This document shows positions 45,404 through 53,844 of a DNA stretch of 64,000 nucleotides, in pieces; position 1 is the stretch's first letter, and each line of letters opens with the position of its first letter. A program made the translations under genes and the position numbers. The notes beneath the pieces are model-generated. The model searched no databases. It was not told the DNA's origin and worked only from the letters and a program-made list of their open reading frames with translations. Origin of the DNA: Flavobacteriales bacterium (GTDB lineage Bacteria; Bacteroidota; Bacteroidia; Flavobacteriales_G; Salibacteraceae); NCBI GenBank assembly GCA_003499525.1, contig DNTB01000020.1:1-64000 (forward strand), written 5' to 3'.

Positions 45404-47029
45404 ATGGCAACAGGATTTTTCAATGTTCCACCCGCAGAGAATGAGCCCGTACTCAGCTATGCTCCGGGCACTAAAGAGCGTGAAGTTTTACTCAAGAAAT
45501 ACGAAGAACTCTACAATAAAAAAGTGGATATACCTATGTACATAGGTGATGATGAGGTAAGAACAAATGATACTGTAGCTATAACTCCTCCTCATGATCA
45601 TCAGCATGTCATAGGTCATTTTCACAAAGGAGATCAATCGCATGTCGAAGCGGCTATTTCATCTGCACTTAAAGCAAAAAGCCAATGGGAGAACATGTCC
45701 TGGGAACACAGAGCTTCTATTTTCCTGAAAGCTGCCGATTTATTAGCGGGTCCCTTTCGTGCTAAGCTCAATGCAGCTACTATGCTCGCTCAATCAAAGA
45801 ATATGCATCAGGCAGAAATAGATTCAGCATGCGAGCTTATCGACTTTTTCAAATTCAATGTGGAATACATGACTCAGATATATCAGGAACAGCCTGAGTC
45901 TGATGACATGATATGGAATCGAATGGAGTACAGAGCACTGGAAGGTTTTGTATTCGCACTAACACCGTTCAACTTTACCTCAATCGCCGGTAATCTGCCC
46001 ATGGCTCCTGCACTTATGGGAAACGTGGTAGTATGGAAACCCGCTCAAAGCCAGATATATTCAGCAAATGTGATTATGGAGCTTTTTAAAGCTGCAGGAC
46101 TTCCTAATGGAGTGATAAATATGATCAACGTAAGGGGAAGTGAAGCGGGAGAAGTTATCTTCTCTCACCCTGAGTTTTCGGGATTGCATTTCACAGGATC
46201 AACGGGAGTATTCAAACAATTATGGAAGACTATTGGAGGAAATATTGATTCCTACAAGTATTACCCACGAATTGTTGGTGAAACGGGAGGAAAAGACTTT
46301 ATCGTGGCGCACAAAACCGCACATCCTAAAGCAGTGGCCACCGCAATGTCCAGAGGAGCTTTTGAATTTCAGGGACAAAAGTGCTCAGCGGCTTCGAGAG
46401 TTTATCTTCCCTCGAATATCTATGACGAGGTGATGGAGTATGTCTGCGCTGATTTGAATGATTTCAAGATGGGAACACCTGAAGATCCTTCAAACTTTAT
46501 AAATGCGGTCATCGATAGAGGTGCCTTTGACAAAATTGTTTCATATATCGAATATGCACGAGAAGCCGATGATGCTCACATTGTAGCTGGTGGAAAGTAC
46601 GATGATTCGAAAGGCTATTTCATTGAACCAACGGTAGTGGTAACATCAAACCCCAATTTCAAGACCATGGAGGAAGAGATTTTTGGACCCGTCCTTACGG
46701 TTTACAAGTATCCGGAAAACGAATGGGAAGAAACATTGGAGTTATTAGACCGCACATCGGAATACGGTTTAACAGGAGCTGTTTTTGCACAAGACCGTTA
46801 TGCCATAGAACATGCAACAACAAAGCTTCAACACTCTGCCGGAAACTTTTACATCAATGATAAACCCACTGGTGCAGTAGTAGGACAACAGCCATTCGGT
46901 GGTGCAAGAGGATCTGGTACCAACGACAAAGCCGGATCGCTATTAAACCTAATTCGATGGACATCTCCAAGAACGATCAAGGAGAATTTTGTCCCACCGA
47001 CAGACTATCGCTATCCTTTCCTGGGCTAA
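45404..47029 (+). CDS. pruA: L-glutamate gamma-semialdehyde dehydrogenase (P5C dehydrogenase)
   Basis: Oxidises pyrroline-5-carboxylate, as glutamate semialdehyde, to glutamate with NAD+; second step of proline breakdown. The 541-residue aldehyde dehydrogenase has general base Glu293 in VGETGGKD and nucleophile Cys327 in FEFQGQKCSAASR, and the C-terminal QQPFGGARGSGTNDKAG typical of P5CDH. The reading frame is open upstream into the plug gene, but the family N-terminus (MATGFFNVPPAENEP) and the promoter box fix the start at 45404. Proline dehydrogenase is not in the window, so this is a monofunctional enzyme. Confidence 0.95.
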   Translation: MATGFFNVPPAENEPVLSYAPGTKEREVLLKKYEELYNKKVDIPMYIGDDEVRTNDTVAITPPHDHQHVIGHFHKGDQSHVEAAISSALKAKSQWENMSWEHRASIFLKAADLLAGPFRAKLNAATMLAQSKNMHQAEIDSACELIDFFKFNVEYMTQIYQEQPESDDMIWNRMEYRALEGFVFALTPFNFTSIAGNLPMAPALMGNVVVWKPAQSQIYSANVIMELFKAAGLPNGVINMINVRGSEAGEVIFSHPEFSGLHFTGSTGVFKQLWKTIGGNIDSYKYYPRIVGETGGKDFIVAHKTAHPKAVATAMSRGAFEFQGQKCSAASRVYLPSNIYDEVMEYVCADLNDFKMGTPEDPSNFINAVIDRGAFDKIVSYIEYAREADDAHIVAGGKYDDSKGYFIEPTVVVTSNPNFKTMEEEIFGPVLTVYKYPENEWEETLELLDRTSEYGLTGAVFAQDRYAIEHATTKLQHSAGNFYINDKPTGAVVGQQPFGGARGSGTNDKAGSLLNLIRWTSPRTIKENFVPPTDYRYPFLG

Positions 47030-47114
47030 ATGAATAAGTATAGGCGAGAGTTTTCTCTACTTTATTTGTTGACAAGTCATAGGTAAGGTTTTCAACTACT
47101 TCAAAACTTGGAGA

Positions 47115-47122
47115 TACTTTTG
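47115..47122 (+). promoter_or_regulatory. -7 box of the DivIC gene
   Basis: TACTTTTG, an exact TAnnTTTG match, ends only four bases before the ATG at 47127. If used, the message would begin at or within a base or two of the start codon. Confidence 0.4.
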
Positions 47123-47126
47123 AGCT

Positions 47127-47432
47127 ATGTTCTCGAAACTGTATTCCTCGTTGCCTGGATGGTCTAAAAATCGTTATGCACTGTCGGTGCTGATTTTTAC
47201 AATTTGGATGCTCTTTTTCGATCAGAATGATCTTTTCTCCTTATACAAGATGCGAAGAGAACTGAACCAGATTGAACACGACAAGGCATTCTATCAGGAT
47301 CAAATTGAGAAATCTCAAAAAGATTTAAGCAATCTGCTGAATGACCCTAAGAAACTTGAAAAATTCGCTCGCGAAAAATACCTGATGAAAAAAGAAGATG
47401 AAGAAATCTTCGTAATTGTTGTTGAGGAATGA
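47127..47432 (+). CDS. FtsB/DivIC-family cell division protein
   Basis: A 101-residue bitopic membrane protein: short cytoplasmic N-terminus, one helix (about 18-33), a coiled coil (about 45-75) and a conserved LEKFAREKYLMKKEDEEIF tail. Members of this family join FtsQ and FtsL in the divisome. Short and single, between pruA and the mutAB pair. Confidence 0.88.
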   Translation: MFSKLYSSLPGWSKNRYALSVLIFTIWMLFFDQNDLFSLYKMRRELNQIEHDKAFYQDQIEKSQKDLSNLLNDPKKLEKFAREKYLMKKEDEEIFVIVVEE

Positions 47433-47495
47433 ATATCATGTACCATTCCGGCCAGGCCTGAACAAATTTTAATTTCGTACCTCCAAACTTAAGCT

Positions 47496-48752
47496 ATGAG
47501 AATACCTGATATCGATTTTCCTCCGGTCAGTTCTGACGAATGGAAAGAGAAGATTATTAAAGACTTGCGGGGAAAACCTTTCGAGGATCTTATCAGAAAA
47601 AACAAAGAGGGAATTGAAGTAAAACCGGCCTATCATTCGGATACATCAATTCCGGGCCATATCAGCCAAACTATTCATGATGTCCAACCCTTGAACCATA
47701 AGTGGAGGTTAAACCGGGTTTATCGCGAAGGAGAAATAGACGTGAAGCCTTGGATAGAGAGAGCTGAAGATGAAGGTATAAAAAGTATTGAGTTCAAGGA
47801 TTCTTCGCTATTTGCAAAGGTCGGTTATTCAGGTAAATCGATCGAACAGGTACGAATCCATCTCAAAGAAGACATTAACGATTTGTATGGAATTCTACAG
47901 GAACTGAATACTTCAGATTTTAAACATAAAGGATTGTATATCAACCGGTTAAAAGAGGTTGAGTATTCCGAGTTGGAGCCTGTTGCTGACCGGTTATTTC
48001 TGGTACCCGCCTCTAAATATGCCGAAATTGGAGCATCTGCTACAACAGAATTAGCCATTGCTTTGAGCTGGGCACACGAATATCTGGTTGAACTGCTCCA
48101 AAATGATGTACTCCCCACCAGAGCTGCACAGCTTATAGAAATTGAGTTGGCGAGTGGGACTGACTTTTTTACTGAAATTGCAAAATTCAGGGCAATTCGG
48201 GTTCTGTGGAGCATTTTAACTTCCAAATACGAAATTGAGAGTCCCACTCTACATCTTTCTTCAATCAATTCGAGGTGGTATTTCACTAAAAATGATGAGC
48301 ACACCAATCTTTTACGCGCCACAACTCAAACCATGTCGGGCATAATAGGGGGTTCACAAACTCTAACGGTCCTTCCTTTTAATGGTGCCGGAGATGCCTT
48401 CTCTGAAAGGCTTGCAGCCAATGTGGGTAACCTTTTAGAACAAGAATCCTATTTCAAGAAACTGCATGACCCTTCATACGGTAGTCATTATTTGGACGAT
48501 CTCACGTACCAAATCGTCCAGCTTGCATGGAAACGCACTGCTGAAATTGAAAATGTCGGAGGCTTCAGCAAGGCTAAGAATAACGGGTTAATAAAGAAAA
48601 TGTACAAGGATGATGCTGATCTTGAGAGTAAGAAAGTCGTTGAAGGTTCCAAAACTCTTTTGGGAGTCAATAAATTTCCGAATCCAAACTCTCCAATTAT
48701 TCAGAGTATTTCAGTTGAATCTCTTGAACGAGCATATTTTGAGGCGAAATGA
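47496..48752 (+). CDS. mutA: Methylmalonyl-CoA mutase, small subunit (short form)
   Basis: Non-catalytic partner of MutB. The 418-residue protein has the barrel domain only: DFPPVSSDEWKEKIIKDLRG at the N-terminus, ELASGTDFFTEIAKFRAIRVLW and TQTMSGIIGGSQTLTVLPFN, ending shortly after LLGVNKFPNP. The C-terminal cobalamin-domain-like part, present in the well-studied propionibacterial small subunit, is missing, so this is a short form. Overlaps mutB by 4 bases. A -7-like TAATTTCG lies at 47470-47477. No cobalamin riboswitch fits in the 63-base gap. Confidence 0.92.
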   Translation: MRIPDIDFPPVSSDEWKEKIIKDLRGKPFEDLIRKNKEGIEVKPAYHSDTSIPGHISQTIHDVQPLNHKWRLNRVYREGEIDVKPWIERAEDEGIKSIEFKDSSLFAKVGYSGKSIEQVRIHLKEDINDLYGILQELNTSDFKHKGLYINRLKEVEYSELEPVADRLFLVPASKYAEIGASATTELAIALSWAHEYLVELLQNDVLPTRAAQLIEIELASGTDFFTEIAKFRAIRVLWSILTSKYEIESPTLHLSSINSRWYFTKNDEHTNLLRATTQTMSGIIGGSQTLTVLPFNGAGDAFSERLAANVGNLLEQESYFKKLHDPSYGSHYLDDLTYQIVQLAWKRTAEIENVGGFSKAKNNGLIKKMYKDDADLESKKVVEGSKTLLGVNKFPNPNSPIIQSISVESLERAYFEAK

Positions 48753-50824
48753 AAAAGAAACTCGAACAAAGCGATCTTGACTCTTTCTTTGCTAAAGAGT
48801 CTAAAGAAAGAAGGACAAAATCCGATCTGGAAAAATATGTCTCTGGCATTGCGCCTTTCGTAAGAGGGCCTTATTCCACAATGTATACCGCTCGGCCCTG
48901 GACCATTAGGCAATATGCAGGGTTCAGCACTGCCGAGGAATCCAATGCATTTTACAGGAGAAACCTTGCAGCAGGTCAAAAGGGGTTATCAGTAGCCTTT
49001 GATCTTGCTACACATCGAGGCTACGATTCTGACCATGAAAGGGTAGTCGGAGATGTAGGAAAAGCTGGCGTAGCTATCGATACTGTCGAGGACATGAAAA
49101 TTCTCTTTGATCAAATACCTCTGGATGAAATGTCAGTTTCAATGACCATGAATGGTGCGGTTCTTCCGGTAATGGCGTTTTACATAATTGCAGCTGAAGA
49201 GCAAGGCGTGGCTCCGAATATGCTTTCAGGTACCATTCAAAATGACATCCTTAAAGAATTTATGGTAAGGAATACTTACATCTATCCCCCATTACCAAGT
49301 ATGAGGATTGTTTCGGACATTTTTCAATATACTAGTCGGTTCATGCCACGTTTTAATTCCATTAGTATATCCGGATATCACATGCAGGAAGCGGGAGCTC
49401 CGCCCGCTCTTGAACTGGCATACACACTTGCAGATGGGTTGGAATATGTGCGGACCGGAATTAAGGCTGGCTTGGATATCGATGCTTTTGCACCCCGACT
49501 ATCTTTTTTCTGGGCCATAGGTATGGATCATTTTACCGAGATTGCCAAAATGCGAGCTGCGCGGGTTTTATGGGCGAAACTCATAAAAGAGTTTAACCCT
49601 CAGAATCCTAAGTCGATGATGCTTAGAACACATTGCCAGACTTCCGGTTGGAGCCTTACAGAACAGGACCCTTTCAATAATGTGGCCCGTACATGCATCG
49701 AAGCACTTGCAGCGGCTCTCGGTGGAACGCAATCATTACATACCAATGCTCTGGACGAAGCTATTGCGCTGCCCACAGATTTTTCCGCAAGGATTGCCCG
49801 AAATACCCAAATCTATATCCAGGAGGAAACCGGTATTACGCATACAGTCGATCCTTGGGGAGGCTCAGTTTATGTAGAGAAATTAACAGAAGAGATTATG
49901 GCTGAGGCATGGGAAAAAATTCAGGAAGTAGAAAGCCTTGGTGGAATGACAAAGGCTATTGATAGTGGCATTCCAAAAATGAGAATTGAGGAAGCTGCTA
50001 CAAAGAAACAGGCCAGAATAGATTCTGGTGAAGAAATCATAATTGGTGTCAATGGTTTCAAATCCGAGGATAGTGCGGAGATAGATGTACTCGAGGTGGA
50101 CAACACAGAAGTCCGCAAGAAGCAAATTGAAAGGATTCAACGTGTCAAGCGCGAGCGTGATAGCAAAGCTGTGAAAGAGGCACTTAATGAATTAAGAAAA
50201 GCAGCCATTAATGAAACCGGAAATTTATTAGACCTCTCAGTAAAGGCCGCACGTGTAAGAGCTACCCTTGGAGAAATATCCTCGGCTCTGGAAGACAAGT
50301 ACGGTCGATTTACAGCGCACAACCCTCAAATAACCGGTGTTTACAGCTCTGTACTGGAACAGGATTCCAAATACCTGAACGCAAGAAAAAAAGCTGAGGA
50401 ATTTGCTGAATTAGACGGTAGACGACCAAGAATAATGGTTGCAAAAATGGGGCAGGATGGACACGACAGAGGTGCGCATGTAGTTGCCACATCCTTTGCC
50501 GATATGGGGTTTGATGTGGACATAGGTCCATTATTCCAAACTCCTGCCGAGGTGGCAGATCAGGCTTTGGAAAATGATGTACATATTCTAGGTGTAAGCT
50601 CACTCGCAGCAGGCCACAAAACATTGATTCCTGAAGTAATTAAAGCACTCTCAGAAAGAAATGCTGAAGACGTGATGGTCATCGCTGGAGGTGTTATACC
50701 CCGACAGGATTATGACTTCCTTTATAATGAAGGGGTGGTCGGAATATTTGGGCCGGGAACAAATATTGCTGAGGCTGCGGTTGAAATTCTTGATGTACTA
50801 ATTCAAAAAAAGAAGCTGAACTGA
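48749..50824 (+). CDS. mutB: Methylmalonyl-CoA mutase, large (catalytic) subunit
   Basis: Adenosylcobalamin enzyme that interconverts R-methylmalonyl-CoA and succinyl-CoA. The 691-residue protein has a TIM barrel with TARPWTIRQYAGFSTAEESN and FDLATHRGYDSDH, a linker, and a C-terminal cobalamin-binding domain with GQDGHDRGAH, where His572 should be the lower cobalt ligand, then VSSLAAGHKTLIPEV and VIAGGVIP. Complete. Translationally coupled to mutA. The chaperone MeaB is about 3 kb downstream. Confidence 0.97.
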   Translation: MKKKLEQSDLDSFFAKESKERRTKSDLEKYVSGIAPFVRGPYSTMYTARPWTIRQYAGFSTAEESNAFYRRNLAAGQKGLSVAFDLATHRGYDSDHERVVGDVGKAGVAIDTVEDMKILFDQIPLDEMSVSMTMNGAVLPVMAFYIIAAEEQGVAPNMLSGTIQNDILKEFMVRNTYIYPPLPSMRIVSDIFQYTSRFMPRFNSISISGYHMQEAGAPPALELAYTLADGLEYVRTGIKAGLDIDAFAPRLSFFWAIGMDHFTEIAKMRAARVLWAKLIKEFNPQNPKSMMLRTHCQTSGWSLTEQDPFNNVARTCIEALAAALGGTQSLHTNALDEAIALPTDFSARIARNTQIYIQEETGITHTVDPWGGSVYVEKLTEEIMAEAWEKIQEVESLGGMTKAIDSGIPKMRIEEAATKKQARIDSGEEIIIGVNGFKSEDSAEIDVLEVDNTEVRKKQIERIQRVKRERDSKAVKEALNELRKAAINETGNLLDLSVKAARVRATLGEISSALEDKYGRFTAHNPQITGVYSSVLEQDSKYLNARKKAEEFAELDGRRPRIMVAKMGQDGHDRGAHVVATSFADMGFDVDIGPLFQTPAEVADQALENDVHILGVSSLAAGHKTLIPEVIKALSERNAEDVMVIAGGVIPRQDYDFLYNEGVVGIFGPGTNIAEAAVEILDVLIQKKKLN

Positions 50825-50881
50825 CCTGAAAATCATGGAGTTAAAAGTATGGTCTAAGATTTGATCTTCTTATAACATGAT

Positions 50882-50889
50882 TAACTTTG
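50882..50889 (+). promoter_or_regulatory. -7 box of the exported protein gene at 50907
   Basis: TAACTTTG matches TAnnTTTG exactly and lies 17 bases before ATG 50907. It lies downstream of another in-frame ATG (50877), which therefore is unlikely to be the true start. Confidence 0.5.
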
Positions 50890-50906
50890 GTTCTCAATTC
50901 AAGGAT

Positions 50907-51353
50907 ATGCAGAAATATATGACCCTTTCATCTATGATATTAGCTTTAATTCTACTCCTGGCCTCTTCCTTTGGAAAAGCACAGAATAATGTGACGCTCA
51001 AAATAGATGGAGTTGTAGAATACAGGGGAAATCCTCTGAGTAAAGCAAAAGTGACCATAACCAAAGATGGGGTTGTAATCAACGAAATAAAAACTGAAGA
51101 CAGAGGAAAATTCAGAATGGAATTGGACCGAAACGCGAATTTCACAATTAAAGCCTCCCGAGATGGCTATTTAGATCGGTTCCTTCTTTTCAGTACCTAT
51201 TTACCCGAATCTGTTTCAGGTAAAGAGGTTTTTAAATTTGCCATAGACATGTTCAAAGAGGACAAATCCGGCATACCAGAATCGGCATATGAAGTGCCGT
51301 TGGTAAAGTTTGATGAAAACGCGAAAGAGTTTGTCTACACTGAAAACATGTAG
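50907..51353 (+). CDS. Exported protein with carboxypeptidase-regulatory-like fold
   Basis: A 148-residue protein with a signal peptide (MTLSSMILALILLLASSFGK region) and one beta-sandwich: KIDGVVEYRGNPLSKAKVTI, INEIKTEDRGKFRMELDR and FTIKASRDGYLDR. This is the pattern of CarboxypepD_reg domains, common as accessory modules in Bacteroidota envelope proteins. No catalytic residues are visible. Start chosen at ATG 50907 because the upstream ATG at 50877 precedes the promoter box. Convergent with the next gene. Confidence 0.7.
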   Translation: MQKYMTLSSMILALILLLASSFGKAQNNVTLKIDGVVEYRGNPLSKAKVTITKDGVVINEIKTEDRGKFRMELDRNANFTIKASRDGYLDRFLLFSTYLPESVSGKEVFKFAIDMFKEDKSGIPESAYEVPLVKFDENAKEFVYTENM

Positions 51354-51355
51354 GC

Positions 51356-52585
51356 TCATTCAAAAAAGAAGAATATTCCTGTAAGAACTCCAATAGAGTT
51401 CAGGTTATCATAGAAAATGGCATTTTCAGCAGTCGGTATTGCATGTCGATATGTTGGTTCTAAGCGTAGCATCAGGTTCTTGTTTAAACCATACTGCAAG
51501 CCAATACCTAAATTGAAACTATACGCTTGTACTCCCAAACCACTGCTGTAAGAATTTCCACCTTCAGCTGCCGTTGACGTGTAGGATGCAGAATATCCTG
51601 ATGCTAAACTAGCTGACATCCCCCCCGACAAGAAATAAGATAACCGATTGCTTCCGATATGATACCTTAGGGATAATGGTACTTCGATTAAGTGAGCTGT
51701 ATAATTCGCTCTTACTGTATCCGTCAGAGGTGCTTCACGTTTGTTTACTATCTTTCTGTATCCTCCCTCTACAGGTTCATAGGTTATTTCAGTAATTTCC
51801 TCAATGCCCTGGTAATGTGATGTTTGTGTCCCTATAAAACGATTGTACCCAATACCAGAATATACCTCCACTCTGTTTGTAACAGCCTTCCCAACATTCA
51901 CATTAATAGCCAGCGCATTATCTAATGTTCCATTCACTAAACTCGTGTTAGTGTGATTTATATTCTCTGGCGAAAAAGAATTGATGGTACTTTCATTTGG
52001 TGGTTTCACAAATGCATTTGCTGACTGCGGACCGGCAGAACCACCAGCCAACCATTGATTCTTTCTTGAAAACTCTTGAGTATTTTTTTTGTCAAACTGA
52101 ACCTGAGCATACTGCATACGAACAACTCGTTCATAATCGTATTCAACAACATCAACATAATTCACTGTAAATCGCCCTGACTCCTTTCGATACAACATCT
52201 TTATAGCTTGTTCGGATCTAGAATCTGCCCGATAAAACTCTGATCTTACACTTCTAGGCGGTGACTCGTCCAAAGCTTTATCAGAGGTATGCACTCCCGA
52301 GGTTTCCATATCCTTGACATAACGAGGAGCGATTCTGATTTCAACTTCATTTTCTGCGTGGGTTGCAGCTGATTCGAGTTCCTGAAATAATGAACTCGTT
52401 TTGGCCCATTCCGCGTTTGCCTGAGAAGAATTAGATGAAGACAGAAAATCATACCGTCCGGAAAAATCATAATTTAGAGTAACCAGCACGAGGAAAGTAC
52501 CTATCACATACAAAGGCCATAAAGGTCGTTTGGGTCGAAATGACGCCACCCCTTTGTAATCGTTACTTTCAGGCGTTTTACTCAT
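51356..52585 (-). CDS. Envelope protein with N-terminal membrane helix and C-terminal beta-barrel
   Basis: A 409-residue protein of unknown function. A hydrophilic N-terminus of about 20 residues is followed by one hydrophobic helix (about 21-38), then a polar, low-complexity stretch rich in Ser, Asn, Glu and Gln (about 40-220), and a C-terminal part that looks like an outer-membrane beta-barrel: VEVYSGIGYNRFIGTQ, VPLSLRYHIGSNRLSYFLSGG, FNLGIGLQYGLNKNLMLRLE and a final aromatic-rich FFFFE. This could span both membranes. Alternatively the helix is an ordinary signal peptide. No sigma or anti-sigma gene is adjacent. A -7 box is at 52620-52627. Confidence 0.6.
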   Translation of the reverse strand: MSKTPESNDYKGVASFRPKRPLWPLYVIGTFLVLVTLNYDFSGRYDFLSSSNSSQANAEWAKTSSLFQELESAATHAENEVEIRIAPRYVKDMETSGVHTSDKALDESPPRSVRSEFYRADSRSEQAIKMLYRKESGRFTVNYVDVVEYDYERVVRMQYAQVQFDKKNTQEFSRKNQWLAGGSAGPQSANAFVKPPNESTINSFSPENINHTNTSLVNGTLDNALAINVNVGKAVTNRVEVYSGIGYNRFIGTQTSHYQGIEEITEITYEPVEGGYRKIVNKREAPLTDTVRANYTAHLIEVPLSLRYHIGSNRLSYFLSGGMSASLASGYSASYTSTAAEGGNSYSSGLGVQAYSFNLGIGLQYGLNKNLMLRLEPTYRHAIPTAENAIFYDNLNSIGVLTGIFFFFE

Positions 52586-52619
52586 TGTTTTAAATTCAGG
52601 CGGGGTAGCTCTTAATGAT

Positions 52620-52627
52620 CAAAAGTA
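52620..52627 (-). promoter_or_regulatory. -7 box of the barrel-protein gene
   Basis: TACTTTTG on the minus strand, an exact TAnnTTTG match, 34 bases before the ATG at 52585. Confidence 0.45.
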
Positions 52628-52752
52628 AGTCATGATAGTTCATTTTTAATCAAACTTTTATTTGCATCCCACTTACTTACCATTCGATTAGGAATAATTC
52701 TTGACAGTTCGCACAATTCCTTCTTACATTCGTTGATCTGAAAAGAAAAATC

Positions 52753-53466
52753 TTGACAACTGAACAGAACATTCTTCAATTACTTGATGCAGAGCGTTCT
52801 GCATTAAAAAGAGGGGAACATCAGGTTATGGGCCAGGTGTTAGAGATTTTAAATCTGCCGTACGGAGAGGATGTGGTGGTCAAAGAATCTGATTTTGCAA
52901 CTTCGCACAGGAACAGATTAGAACATATACAACAGTGCCTAAATGAAAGGTTCCTATACGACTCTACGATTATTCAAGCCGTTAACGACCGACCTTTTGT
53001 ACAACTCATCAATCTTAACAGAGGGGATCGCATCATTCCAGAGGAGTCAATAACCCGAATTCATGCCATTCAAAGAGACCATAAAATAGAAGTCCTGGAC
53101 ACCTTCCTTCTAACCTTAGATCCAAAAGAAGATAACCACAAACCATCGCATGTTATTCTCGCCCATCTCGAATCCGATCAGTATTATGTAGTGTACTACT
53201 GGGAAGATGAGGAAAAGTGGTATCAAAACGTTAACACTTTCTCTAAGACTCTCATTTATAAAAGTGCTCTCCTCTCAATCATCATAGGATTGGTAGCTTC
53301 CATATTCGTTCCTGTTGACCTTTTCCCAGCTGATTTCAATGGCAAATGGACTGCATTAGGTCTGGCTCGATTATATGTTGGTATCTCTCTTGGAGGGTTA
53401 ATTTTTGTCGTAACATTGTTTGCAAATGCGATATTCAGCAAAGACAAAAATTCCAACGACCAATAA
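52753..53466 (+). CDS. Unknown protein with two C-terminal membrane helices
   Basis: A 237-residue protein I do not recognise. The first 175 residues are soluble and acidic, with a helical start (QNILQLLDAERSALKRGEHQ) and a beta-rich middle; two hydrophobic helices follow (about 178-200 and 210-230), so the protein is tail-anchored in the membrane. The start is TTG at 52753; the first ATG is 25 codons further on. A TTG -33 (52701-52703) and a near-consensus -7 (TACATTCG, 52725-52732) support the TTG start. 6 bases before a lipoprotein gene. Confidence 0.6.
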   Translation: MTTEQNILQLLDAERSALKRGEHQVMGQVLEILNLPYGEDVVVKESDFATSHRNRLEHIQQCLNERFLYDSTIIQAVNDRPFVQLINLNRGDRIIPEESITRIHAIQRDHKIEVLDTFLLTLDPKEDNHKPSHVILAHLESDQYYVVYYWEDEEKWYQNVNTFSKTLIYKSALLSIIIGLVASIFVPVDLFPADFNGKWTALGLARLYVGISLGGLIFVVTLFANAIFSKDKNSNDQ

Positions 53467-53472
53467 ATATCC

Positions 53473-53838
53473 ATGCTTCAAAGAGTACTTTTTCTGGCTT
53501 TAATGCCTTTATTTTTTGCCATTTCTTGCCACAATATGAGCAATGATCCATGCAGCTGGGACCACTATCAAGTAGAGATGAGGGTGATTGAAATTCGATT
53601 TGATTCGGCATCTAATTCGGGTGAAATCTTTCTTGATTTTAATAAAAGTTCTCTTGCAGAAGCACCTCGAAAAATGAGTGAATTAAAAGATGTAGTAGTT
53701 GATCGTGAATTTATTGAACTCAACAGCATCAAAGAGGGAAATATATATACAGGTGTTGTCAGCGAGCTTACCGATGGAAATTGTGAGGAGCGTATTGTTT
53801 CGTTTGACCAAAAATTAGTGGGTAAAAAAGCCAAATAG
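53473..53838 (+). CDS. Small lipoprotein, unknown function
   Basis: A 121-residue protein with a hydrophobic signal and lipobox FAISC (Cys19), followed by a beta-rich domain with no known family that I can name. Two further Cys residues (in NDPCSWD and GNCEER) could form a disulfide. Sits between the unknown membrane protein and meaB with gaps of 6 bases on each side, so the three genes are probably one transcript. Confidence 0.65.
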   Translation: MLQRVLFLALMPLFFAISCHNMSNDPCSWDHYQVEMRVIEIRFDSASNSGEIFLDFNKSSLAEAPRKMSELKDVVVDREFIELNSIKEGNIYTGVVSELTDGNCEERIVSFDQKLVGKKAK

Positions 53839-53844
53839 CACCAA

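Noticed and set aside
47433..47495. Cobalamin riboswitch before mutAB
   Set aside because: The gap is only 63 bases, too short for the element, and no B12-box-like motif is seen.
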